From Verrucomicrobiota bacterium (GTDB lineage: Bacteria; Verrucomicrobiota; Verrucomicrobiia; Opitutales; Opitutaceae): a DNA stretch of 64,000 bases. The DNA lies in contig JAUWBD010000003.1 of assembly GCA_030605125.1 (NCBI GenBank), positions 1 through 64,000 on the forward strand. Reading direction: 5' to 3'. Both the position numbers and the translations under genes were made by a program. This document shows positions 25,552 to 32,593 of this stretch, piece after piece. The notes under the pieces are model-generated. The model saw only the letters and a list, made by a program, of their open reading frames with translations, did no database searches and had not been told where the DNA came from. Numbering within the stretch: position 1 is the stretch's first letter; each line of letters opens with the position of its first letter.

Positions 25552-26565
25552 GGCCGCTCCGTGCAGCGTGCCGCCCGCCACCCACACCCCTTCGTTCATC
25601 ACCGTGAGCGGCTCGGCCGGCACGCCCGTCTCGTGCCGGAAACGCGACTGCAAGAGCAGATCGATCGCGCACTCCCCGGTGCGCCGCGTGTCCTTATACA
25701 CGCCGCTCACGCGCCCGGCCGGATCGTCCACATCGAGCGACACGCCGCCAAAACGCGTCTCCAGTTGCCCGCCGCCGTCCGAGGCCATCGCCAGCAACTC
25801 GTCGTTCTCCGTCACCACCACGTCCGCCCGCCGACGCCGCACCCAGGCCGCGAGGTCGTCTTCGAAATACGGTTCCGAATTCACGTCCTTCGCGCACTCC
25901 GCCCCGCGCCACGCCAAAAAAGCCGCGAGGTAGGCGCGGTGCGCCTGCCCGCGCTGCGTGAGCAAGACCGGCCGCCGGCACCCCATCGCATCCAGCCGGT
26001 CCAGCACGCGCCCGAGCGCGTTGTAGTGGTGATGCTGCGCCCGGTTGAGCTCGGGCGAGCGCAGCGCCGTGCCCACCGTCACCGCCGCCAATTCTTCCCA
26101 AGGCAAATCCGGCGCGGGCGTCTGCTCGTTGGCGGGCGGCGTGATCACCACCGCGCGGATGCCGCGCGCGCGCAACTGCCGCCGCAGCGTCGCGTCCGCC
26201 CTGCGCCCGGCCGGAATGGTGAACTCGTCGATCCCGCACCCATGCCGCGCCGCGCCCTCCTGCAAGCCCCGCCGCAGCTCGCGGTGAAAGGCGGTCGGCA
26301 GCGCCTCCAGCTCCGCCCACGGCCGCCACCACAGCACCGCGATGGTCTCGCGAAACACCGGCCGCCGACGCCGCACGAAGCTGCGCATCACCTCCGAGAC
26401 CAGCGGGTCGCTCGTCCAGCCCAGCGACGCCGCCGTCTCCTTCACCCGCGCCCGCAGCTCCGGCCGGATGCGCTCATCGTCGCGCAGCGCGAGCGAGACC
26501 GTCATGCGCGACACCCCGAGCCGCTCCGCCACCATCCGCAGGGATACGGGGCCAGTCTTTGCCAT
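25546..26565 (-). CDS. LacI family transcriptional regulator
   Basis: The 339-residue protein begins MAKTGPVSLRMVAERLGV and continues SRMTVSLALRDDERIRPELR, a LacI helix-turn-helix at about residues 8-28, then the hinge LGWTSDPLVSEVM. The ligand-binding half is intact, with RARGIRAVVITPP and VLLTQRGQAHRAYLAAFLAW. The ATG at 26565 is preferred over a TTG at 26577. It is divergent from the PEP-CTERM gene at 26671 across 105 bp that hold a good operator candidate (26606-26618). Its stop codon lies within repeat copy A. The gene is a shade less GC-rich in its spacer but normal in its coding part. Confidence 0.92.
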   Translation of the reverse strand: MAKTGPVSLRMVAERLGVSRMTVSLALRDDERIRPELRARVKETAASLGWTSDPLVSEVMRSFVRRRRPVFRETIAVLWWRPWAELEALPTAFHRELRRGLQEGAARHGCGIDEFTIPAGRRADATLRRQLRARGIRAVVITPPANEQTPAPDLPWEELAAVTVGTALRSPELNRAQHHHYNALGRVLDRLDAMGCRRPVLLTQRGQAHRAYLAAFLAWRGAECAKDVNSEPYFEDDLAAWVRRRRADVVVTENDELLAMASDGGGQLETRFGGVSLDVDDPAGRVSGVYKDTRRTGECAIDLLLQSRFRHETGVPAEPLTVMNEGVWVAGGTLHGAAV

Positions 26566-26605
26566 GCCCTTTTCCAATCCGGCCCACGCGCTGCGGCAAC
26601 CTGCA

Positions 26606-26618
26606 TTTTACTGTAGAA
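26606..26618. promoter_or_regulatory. Candidate LacI operator in a divergent promoter region
   Basis: TTTTACTGTAGAA is a 13-base imperfect palindrome (TTxTAC-T-GTAxAA) placed between the start of a LacI gene and the start of the divergent PEP-CTERM gene. Position and symmetry suit an operator that serves both. The spacer is visibly more AT-rich than its surroundings. Confidence 0.4.
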
Positions 26619-26670
26619 CGGGCGCTGTGCTTAAGTTGCGACAAGCGCCCCTGCACAAGGTGTCTCCACC

Positions 26671-27426
26671 ATGAGCACACCCCGTCTCCCCCTACCCGCC
26701 ACGCTCGCCCTCGCCGCCGCGTGCGCCGCGCTTCCCGCCGGTCTCTCCGCCCAGACCGTTCTCACCCTTCATCCCTCGGCCGATACCTGGGTTCGCTCCG
26801 GCTTCCCCACCACCAACTTCGGCACCGCCACCGAGCTGCTCGTGGGCACCATCAATCCGACCAGCGGCGGCAACCCGGGCGCGGACGTGAGCGGCGCCGA
26901 CGTTGGCCGCCTGCTCGTGAGCTTCAATCTCGCCGACCCTGCCGTCGTCGCCGCCCTCTCCGGCCAGACCATCACGAGCGTCACGCTCACCTTCACCGTA
27001 AACTCCACCGACACCAGCTCGGTCTCGACCGTCGTCAGCTACAGCCTGTTTCAGTCCGGCACCTACAACGCCGGCTCCGTCACCTGGGATAGCGGCCGCC
27101 CCGCGCCCATCGGCTCCGCCGTCTCCACCCTGAGCGTCAACCCGCGCGACCTCGCCGCCAACGACACGGTGCTCTTCGGCAGCAGCGCCAGCTTCACAAG
27201 CCTCGTCTCCAGCAGCCTCGGCGACACGCTCAACCTCCTCCTCAAGCAGACCACGGAGGGCACCCCCGCCTCGCGCGAACTCCTGCGCCTGCGCTCGGTG
27301 GACTATACCGGCACGGCCAGCGACCCGGTGCTCACCATCACGGCGATCCCCGAGCCCTCCGCCTTCGCCGCCCTCGCCGGTCTCGGCATGCTCGGCTTCG
27401 CCGCCACCCGCCGCCGGCGCCGCTAA
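26671..27426 (+). CDS. PEP-CTERM protein with a DNRLRE-type domain
   Basis: The 251-residue product has a signal peptide ending ALPAGLSAQ. The mature part starts with TVLTLHPSADTWVRSGFPTT followed by NFGT and a later FNLAD, typical of DNRLRE domains, which are beta-sandwich modules of secreted proteins (usual cue: ADTYVRxxxPxxNxG). The C-terminus is a PEP-CTERM sorting signal nearly the same as that of the 18689 protein: IPEPSAFAALAGLGMLGFAA and then five arginine-type residues. It should be anchored or secreted through an exosortase. The adjacent divergent LacI gene suggests sugar-controlled expression. A strong intrinsic terminator follows. The biological role of the domain is not known. 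Confidence 0.88.
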   Translation: MSTPRLPLPATLALAAACAALPAGLSAQTVLTLHPSADTWVRSGFPTTNFGTATELLVGTINPTSGGNPGADVSGADVGRLLVSFNLADPAVVAALSGQTITSVTLTFTVNSTDTSSVSTVVSYSLFQSGTYNAGSVTWDSGRPAPIGSAVSTLSVNPRDLAANDTVLFGSSASFTSLVSSSLGDTLNLLLKQTTEGTPASRELLRLRSVDYTGTASDPVLTITAIPEPSAFAALAGLGMLGFAATRRRRR

Positions 27427-27480
27427 ACCGCCCGCGATGTAGCGTTGCCCGTCCCCGGCCAAGCCGTTCCTCTCCTCCAC

Positions 27481-27516
27481 CGCCGCCCGGCCCCACGCCG
27501 GGCGGCGTTTTCGTTT
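27481..27516 (+). terminator. Intrinsic terminator
   Basis: CGCCGCCCGG and CCGGGCGGCG form a perfect 10-bp stem around CCCCACG, followed by TTTTCGTTTC. It lies 54 bp after the stop of the PEP-CTERM gene and reads in its direction. It is one of only a few classical terminators in the window. Confidence 0.88.
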
Positions 27517-27690
27517 CTCGCGCCCCACCAACGCAGCGGCCTTCGCCTTGCCCGCCGTGTCTCGCTCCGCTCCCGCCGCCGCCCAAGTCGCCTAGCCGGC
27601 CGGCGCCTCGCTCCGCCGACTGCGCATTTGGCCGGCTCTCGCGACGGCTTGCCGAAGCCCCGACGCGCGCTCAGCCTCCGCCGCCAACGC
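27508..27690. other. Spacer before the restriction-modification genes
   Basis: Apart from the T-run of the terminator, this stretch shows no gene that I can support. Base composition falls from the host level towards the lower GC of the following island. It probably contains the promoter of the restriction-modification operon, but no clear -35/-10 pair stands out. Confidence 0.4.
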
Positions 27691-27843
27691 ATGCCCGCTT
27701 CGCCCGCCCAGCCGCCGCCCGACGCCTCCCTCGCCAACGAGCCAGCTACCGTTTTCTCCTTCGCGCTCCCTATAGGCGATCACACCAACGAGCTGTTCGA
27801 AACTCGCGCTCACTTGGTAAACCCGCAGGGTTTCCGGCCATGA
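27691..27843 (+). CDS. Small ORF coupled to the methyltransferase gene
   Basis: A 50-residue frame from an ATG at 27691 ends in a TGA that overlaps the ATG of the methyltransferase gene (ATGA at 27840-27843), the same overlap that joins the methyltransferase and endonuclease genes. The predicted peptide starts MPASPAQPPPDASLANEP and ends NPQGFRP. It has no helix-turn-helix, so it is not an ordinary C (controller) protein. It could be a leader peptide for translational coupling, a small accessory protein, or chance. The palindrome 27819-27833 lies in its last codons. Confidence 0.35.
   Translation: MPASPAQPPPDASLANEPATVFSFALPIGDHTNELFETRAHLVNPQGFRP
27819..27833. promoter_or_regulatory. Palindrome just before the methyltransferase start
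   Basis: AAACCCGCAGGGTTT is a perfect inverted repeat with 6-bp arms and a GCA centre, ending six bases before the ATG at 27840. It could be an operator for self-control of the restriction-modification genes or a small hairpin that limits translation. Confidence 0.4.
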
Positions 27844-29474
27844 TTCAGGTGCTTCCTCCTCGCTCCGCCGGCGTCGTCTACACCAAGCCTTGGATGGTCG
27901 CACTCGTCCTTGATCTAGCCGGCTACACCCCGGATCGCCCCTTGGCTAGTATGGTTGCGGTTGAACCTTCCGCAGGAGACGGGGCCTTTTTGCAGGAGAT
28001 GACCCGCCGGCTAGTTTGGTCGGCCAAGCGGCACGGGACGCCATTGAGTCAAGCCCGGGACGCCATACGAGCGTTCGAAATAGCCCCCCCCGCCGCCGCC
28101 GCCGCCGTCGCAGCCACCGAGGCCACGCTTCTAGATCTGGGCGTTGATGCTCATCTGGCCGCCTCACTAGCAGCCTCTTGGATTAAAACAGGCGACTTCC
28201 TCGAGGCTTCGCTTGGGTTTCCGTTCGCCGATTTCGTGGTCGGAAACCCTCCCTACATTCGTCTTGAGGAGATACCACCGGAGAAAGCGGCTTTCTACCG
28301 CTCATTTAGCGCCATGCGTGGCCGCGCTGATCTCTACGTCGCATTTTATCAGGCGGCACTCCTTCAGCTAAAGCCGGGTGGAGTCTGCGGATTCATCTGC
28401 GCGGACCGGTGGATGCTTAATGATTACGGTAGTGCCCTCCGGAAATTCATAACCACTCAAGGCTACGCGGTCCGCATCTTGATCGAGGCTCACACCGTGG
28501 ACGCCTTCGCGACCGAAGTCTCCGCCTACCCGGCGGTGACCATCCTAGCCCATGCGCCGCAGGAAAGTGTAGTGGTTGCCAAAGCACTGCCCGGCATCGA
28601 GACCGTTCCGACCACTGAAGTTCTCAAGCATCTTTCCGGAGCCGAATCTGCTCCTTGGCTCCGGGCCGCTCGTTTCCCCGATTGGTTCAAAGGCGAGGAG
28701 CCATGGCCTTGTTCCTCCCCGGAGACGCTGAAGCTACTCAAGCATTTGGAGGCGACTTGCCTTCCCCTGGAGACGGAGGCGACCGGAACCAAGATAGGCA
28801 TAGGCGTCGCCAGTGGCGCCGACCGCATCTTCATCACCGCGCCGCACACGACTCCTGACATCGAACCCGAGCGTCTGCTACCGCTGGCCATGGCCTCCGA
28901 TCTCCGTGATGGTCGAGTTGCCTGGTCTGGCCGCCACCTCGTGAATCCGTGGAACGAGCAAGGGCTGGTAAACCCCGATGACTTTCCGCGTTTCTCGGCT
29001 CACCTGCGGCCGCATCACCTGCTGCTTCGATCCCGTCACACGGCGAAAGAACGACCGCAGCACTGGCATAAAACCATTGATCGTGTGAACCTGTCCCTCC
29101 TGCGTCGGGAAAAGCTCTACATCGCGGATATTAAGGAGCGCTTGCTGCCCGCTTTCGACGAAGGTCGCACGTATCCTCACCATAACCTCTATTGGATTAC
29201 TTCCACAACGTGGGATCTTCGCGTGCTGGGCGCCTTGCTCATGTCAGCTGTAGGCGAGTTTTTCATTCGCTGCTATGCCGTGCGCATGCGCGGTGGCAGC
29301 CTCCGCTTCCAAGCCCAATACCTTCGCCGCATTCGCGTGCCACCGCCTAGCTGGATAACACCTGAACTCGCCGTCACGCTTCGCCGCGCATTCGAGACCC
29401 AAGACCGCGCTTTGGCGAACGAGGCCGCCTTGCAGGCCTATCGACTGGATAGTCTTCCTCCGCTTCCACAATGA
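27840..29474 (+). CDS. N6-adenine DNA methyltransferase of a type II (PaeR7I/XhoI-like) system
   Basis: The 544-residue protein has the order of a gamma-class adenine methyltransferase. GVVYTKPWMVALVLD (residues about 10-25) is the entry motif, VEPSAGDGAFL is the AdoMet-binding motif I, and NPPY (136-139) is the catalytic motif IV. A target-recognition domain fills the C-terminal half (IGIGVASGADRIFI onward, with WTSSTTW-like features typical of Eco57I/PaeR7I enzymes). It would methylate the adenine of the site cut by the partner nuclease. Its last four bases overlap the nuclease start. Codon use is less GC-rich than in neighbouring genes, which suggests acquisition by transfer. The specificity CTCGAG is inferred from the partner. 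Confidence 0.9.
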   Translation: MIQVLPPRSAGVVYTKPWMVALVLDLAGYTPDRPLASMVAVEPSAGDGAFLQEMTRRLVWSAKRHGTPLSQARDAIRAFEIAPPAAAAAVAATEATLLDLGVDAHLAASLAASWIKTGDFLEASLGFPFADFVVGNPPYIRLEEIPPEKAAFYRSFSAMRGRADLYVAFYQAALLQLKPGGVCGFICADRWMLNDYGSALRKFITTQGYAVRILIEAHTVDAFATEVSAYPAVTILAHAPQESVVVAKALPGIETVPTTEVLKHLSGAESAPWLRAARFPDWFKGEEPWPCSSPETLKLLKHLEATCLPLETEATGTKIGIGVASGADRIFITAPHTTPDIEPERLLPLAMASDLRDGRVAWSGRHLVNPWNEQGLVNPDDFPRFSAHLRPHHLLLRSRHTAKERPQHWHKTIDRVNLSLLRREKLYIADIKERLLPAFDEGRTYPHHNLYWITSTTWDLRVLGALLMSAVGEFFIRCYAVRMRGGSLRFQAQYLRRIRVPPPSWITPELAVTLRRAFETQDRALANEAALQAYRLDSLPPLPQ

Positions 29475-30286
29475 ATTCGCCCTCTCCCGAGACGCAGCTC
29501 TTTCACAAAGCCGTGAAGCATTGGTGGGCTTCGAAAAAATCTGCCAAACCTCGAAAGCGCGCCCAGGGGGGCACCCGGGACGCCAACCTCCACGGGAAGA
29601 CCATGGACGGCTTTGCGCTCGTGCTTCGCGACTACCTTGTCGAACTCGGTGTGAGGCCGGAACACATCTTCGCGGGCGGGCACCTGACAAAAACGCCGTC
29701 TATTCTCCCGTCTTACTTCCGCCCCTCGAAGAACTGGGACTTGGTGGTGATCGCGAACAGTCGCTTCCACTCCGCTCCAGGCGATTCCGGTGTTCCAGTT
29801 CTCTACGCCGCCATCGAGTTCAAGTCGCAGGACAAAAGCATCGGGAACAACCAAAACAACCGCTTGGAAGAAAGCATCGGCAACGCACATGATTTCTGGA
29901 CCACCTACGCTTGCTCCGGCTTTGAGCGTCTGCAGCCCCGCCCCTGGCTCGGGTATCTTTTCGTTGGCAACTACGAGCCCTCTACCGACAGCAAGCCGGT
30001 CCAGATTTCGCAGCCGCACTTTCGTGCGCACGAGGCCTTTCGCCGCGAAGGCAGCGAACTGCAGGAGAGGTTTTCCGGTCCTTCTTACGCCGAGCGCTAT
30101 CAGCTTTTTCTCAAGCAAAGTGTCGGCGCGCGGCTTTACGACGCGGGAGCTTTTATCGTGACGGACGAATCGCTTGCGAAGAAAACGCCGAATCACCGGA
30201 TTCCGCTTCCCGAGTTCGGGCCTGAGAATTTTCTGCGCAGCCTAAAAGCCCAAATTCTGGCTCACTACCCGCTAAAACTAAGGTAA
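29471..30286 (+). CDS. Type II restriction endonuclease, PaeR7I/XhoI family
   Basis: The 271-residue product matches the small PaeR7I/XhoI family in length and landmarks: AQGGTRDANLHGKTMDGF (about residues 31-48), LPSYFRPSKNWDLVV with D90, and AAIEFKSQ with E116 and K118, which together form the PD-(D/E)xK cleavage centre. It is followed by the family-typical NNQNNRLEESIGNAHDFW and LGYLFVG. Known members cut C^TCGAG. The ATG overlaps the methyltransferase stop (ATGA), so expression is coupled and the nuclease is made only after the methyltransferase. CTCGAG is common in the surrounding host DNA (for example 3198, 4693 and 6351), so an active nuclease would demand full methylation. GC content is lower than in flanking genes. 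Confidence 0.92.
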   Translation: MNSPSPETQLFHKAVKHWWASKKSAKPRKRAQGGTRDANLHGKTMDGFALVLRDYLVELGVRPEHIFAGGHLTKTPSILPSYFRPSKNWDLVVIANSRFHSAPGDSGVPVLYAAIEFKSQDKSIGNNQNNRLEESIGNAHDFWTTYACSGFERLQPRPWLGYLFVGNYEPSTDSKPVQISQPHFRAHEAFRREGSELQERFSGPSYAERYQLFLKQSVGARLYDAGAFIVTDESLAKKTPNHRIPLPEFGPENFLRSLKAQILAHYPLKLR

Positions 30287-30454
30287 GCCCCGGCATGACA
30301 GGGAGCTTTAACGCTCTCGGAAAGATGCTCGCTTGGGGAGCGCCGAGCTAGATCGGCCTACGTCGCCCCGCTCACGCCGCAGGAAAAACTCGTTTACGAC
30401 CGTGCTCTCGTATCCACACTGCGACTACTGCACGATCACCTCGGCGCCGCCCGC

Positions 30455-31078
30455 ATGAACGGTCTCTCGCCCTTCCGCCTTCGCTTCGGCCCGCTCGAAT
30501 GGGGTTGGCTCGAGACCGAGATCGTCGTGGGCGACTTCCGCTGGTCAGGCAGCCTCTCCACGAGTTTCGGCAGCCCGGTCAACCAATGGGTCCACGCCTG
30601 CCATGTGCTCATCGACGACGCCCTCCACCTTGAGCGAAGCGGCGTGGACGCGCTCGATATGCCCTCCCGCGCCGAAGTCCGCCACCACCACGAGCCCGCC
30701 GGCCACGTCTTCACGCTCACCGAACTCCGCCCCTTCCGGCCGCTGCCCGAGGCCCGCGTGCGCATCGAGGCCGCCCTCCTAGAAGACATCCTCACGCGCG
30801 ACGGCGCCACCGCCGCGCCCATAAAAACCTGGCCGGCCGCCGACTTTGCTCTCCTCGACGTCGCCCGCGAGGTCTGTCGCGCCGCGCGCTCGGTGCTTCG
30901 CCGTCACGGCTTCGCCTGCTACCACCGCCACGCGATGGGGGGGCAGGAGTTTCCCGCCGGCGAGCTGCTGCGACTCCAAACCTGCCTCTACCCGCCCGAG
31001 GCGCTGGCTACTCTGCCCGATGAGTTTTCGCTACTCCGCGCTGACGGCTTTCCGCCGCAAGATCTGCCCGAGCCTTGA
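30455..31078 (+). CDS. Protein of unknown function
   Basis: The 207-residue product has no signal peptide or membrane segment. It starts MNGLSPFRLRFGPLEWGWLE and has several Trp and His residues (AEVRHHHEPAGHVFTL, FACYHRHAMGGQEFP). I do not recognise a family. Composition is like the host and unlike the preceding restriction-modification genes. The same frame stays open for about 150 bp upstream (to 30299, reading TPQEKLVYDRALV) without an ATG, so a longer ancestral protein may have lost its start, or a non-ATG start may be used. The 168-bp gap behind the endonuclease gene therefore may be former coding sequence. Confidence 0.55.
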   Translation: MNGLSPFRLRFGPLEWGWLETEIVVGDFRWSGSLSTSFGSPVNQWVHACHVLIDDALHLERSGVDALDMPSRAEVRHHHEPAGHVFTLTELRPFRPLPEARVRIEAALLEDILTRDGATAAPIKTWPAADFALLDVAREVCRAARSVLRRHGFACYHRHAMGGQEFPAGELLRLQTCLYPPEALATLPDEFSLLRADGFPPQDLPEP

Positions 31079-31200
31079 TCGCGGCTGGATGCAGCTCCCG
31101 CCCCTCCCCTCGCTCGTTTCGCAACGGCTTCCGCCGTCGCTGCCGTGTCACGCCGCCGTCCGCCCTTCCTCATCCCCTTCTCTTCCCCCTCCCGCTCTCC

Positions 31201-32481
31201 ATGTCCGCCCTCGCCTCCCAAATCGCCCTGCTCCGCAAAACCATCACGCGCGACTACACCGCCATGCTCCGCGAGCCCGGCGGCGTCCTAAAGCATCCCT
31301 TCATCGTGCCCGGCAGCGCGCAGTATCTCGACCAGCTCTGGGACTGGGACTCCTGGCTCACCAACGTCGCCCTGCGCCAGATCGTGCTCGAGCACCCCGA
31401 CTCCGCCGCCGCCGGCCAGCACCTCGCCGCCTACGAGCGCGGCTGCATCCTCAACTTTCTCTCCACCACCGGCTGGCACGGCTGGATGCCCATCATGCTC
31501 CCGCGCGAAGGCGCCCCGCGCCCCGCCGATCCCTACTCGACCAACATGCACAAGCCCGTGATCGCCCAGCACGCGGCCTTCCTCGTGCAGCAGTCGGGCG
31601 GCGACGCCGAGTGGCTCCGCGAACACTTCTTCGGCATCCAGGCCTTTCTTAACAACTACCGCACCCACCACCGCCACCAGGCCACCGGCCTCTACTTCTG
31701 GCAGGACGACGCCTGCATCGGCGGCGACAACGACCCCTGCACCTACGGCCGCCCGCCGCGCAGCTCCGGCGCGATTTTCCTGAACTCGCTCACGTATCGC
31801 GAGCTCCTCGGCGCCGAATACATCGCCAAGCAGCTCGGCCAGGTGGAGGTCGCCGCCGCCCTCGGCAAGGACGCCGCCCAGCTCCTTGCCGCCATCCGCG
31901 AGCACTGCTGGGACGAGTGGACGGGCAACTATTACTCCGTGGACCTCAACGTCCGCCATCACTCCAAGGCCCCTCGCGACGACGGTCTCCCACTCCACGC
32001 CGGCCTCGCGCAAGACTGGCACTGCCTCATCCAGCGCGTCGGCGTTTGGTCCTGCTTCCTCCCGCTCTGGGCCGGCATCGCCACGCCCGAGCAGGCGCAG
32101 CGCATGGTCCGCGAGCACTTGCTCGACCCGCGCACCTTCAACGCCCCCGCCGGCATCCGCTCCCTCTCCAAGATGGAGAAGCAGTATTCCATCCGCGCCT
32201 CGGGCAACCCGTCCTCCTGGCTCGGCCCGATCTGGGGCGTGGTCAACTACATGATCTTCCGCGGCCTCGTCCGCTACGGCCTCGAGGCCGAGGCGCGCGA
32301 GCTTTGCGACAAGACCATCGCCCTCTACGCCCGCGACGTGGAGCGCTTCGGCGATTTCCACGAATACTACGAGCCCGAGACCGGCGAGCCGCTCCTCAAC
32401 CGCGGCTTCCAGAACTGGAACTACCTCGTCCTCAACATGGCCGCCTGGCGCGAAGGCCGTCCCTTCGTGACGGAGTTCTAG
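31201..32481 (+). CDS. Trehalase/GH63-like (alpha/alpha)6-barrel glycoside hydrolase
   Basis: The 426-residue protein has the early signature LDQLWDWDSWLTNVAL, in which WDWDS is shared by GH37 trehalases and GH63 alpha-glucosidases, then WMPIMLPRE, FWQDDACIGGDNDP and a C-terminal LGPIWGVVNYMIFRGL with HEYYEPETGEPLLNRGFQNW. These are the segments that line the active site of this (alpha/alpha)6-barrel clan. The ATG at 31201 is chosen because the in-frame sequence before it is low in complexity. There is no signal peptide. The substrate may be a mannosyl- or glucosyl-glycerate-type solute or an oligosaccharide. It precedes a GH43 gene, from which it is separated by repeat copy B. Confidence 0.8.
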   Translation: MSALASQIALLRKTITRDYTAMLREPGGVLKHPFIVPGSAQYLDQLWDWDSWLTNVALRQIVLEHPDSAAAGQHLAAYERGCILNFLSTTGWHGWMPIMLPREGAPRPADPYSTNMHKPVIAQHAAFLVQQSGGDAEWLREHFFGIQAFLNNYRTHHRHQATGLYFWQDDACIGGDNDPCTYGRPPRSSGAIFLNSLTYRELLGAEYIAKQLGQVEVAAALGKDAAQLLAAIREHCWDEWTGNYYSVDLNVRHHSKAPRDDGLPLHAGLAQDWHCLIQRVGVWSCFLPLWAGIATPEQAQRMVREHLLDPRTFNAPAGIRSLSKMEKQYSIRASGNPSSWLGPIWGVVNYMIFRGLVRYGLEAEARELCDKTIALYARDVERFGDFHEYYEPETGEPLLNRGFQNWNYLVLNMAAWREGRPFVTEF

Positions 32482-32560
32482 TAGGGTCGTCGCTTGCGAC
32501 GACCGCGCCCGCGTTTCGCCCCACTCGCCGAGCTGGCATTCGCAAGCGAACGCCCTACAC
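32481..32560. repeat. Stem-loop repeat, copy B
   Basis: The unit starts GTAGGGTCGTCGCTTGCGAC and ends GCAAGCGAACGCCCTACAC, as copy A does, with GCGCCCGCGTTTCGCCCC between. It begins at the last base of the preceding stop codon, so the gene ends in TAGTAG. Its right part forms the spacer before the GH43 gene. Confidence 0.85.
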
Positions 32561-32593
32561 CCCATTCGTCATTACGCGCGCCCCGTGCCGTCC

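Noticed and set aside
26671-27426. Exosortase or other sorting partner for the PEP-CTERM proteins
   Set aside because: I looked for a multi-span membrane protein with exosortase motifs; the only polytopic membrane protein here is LctP.
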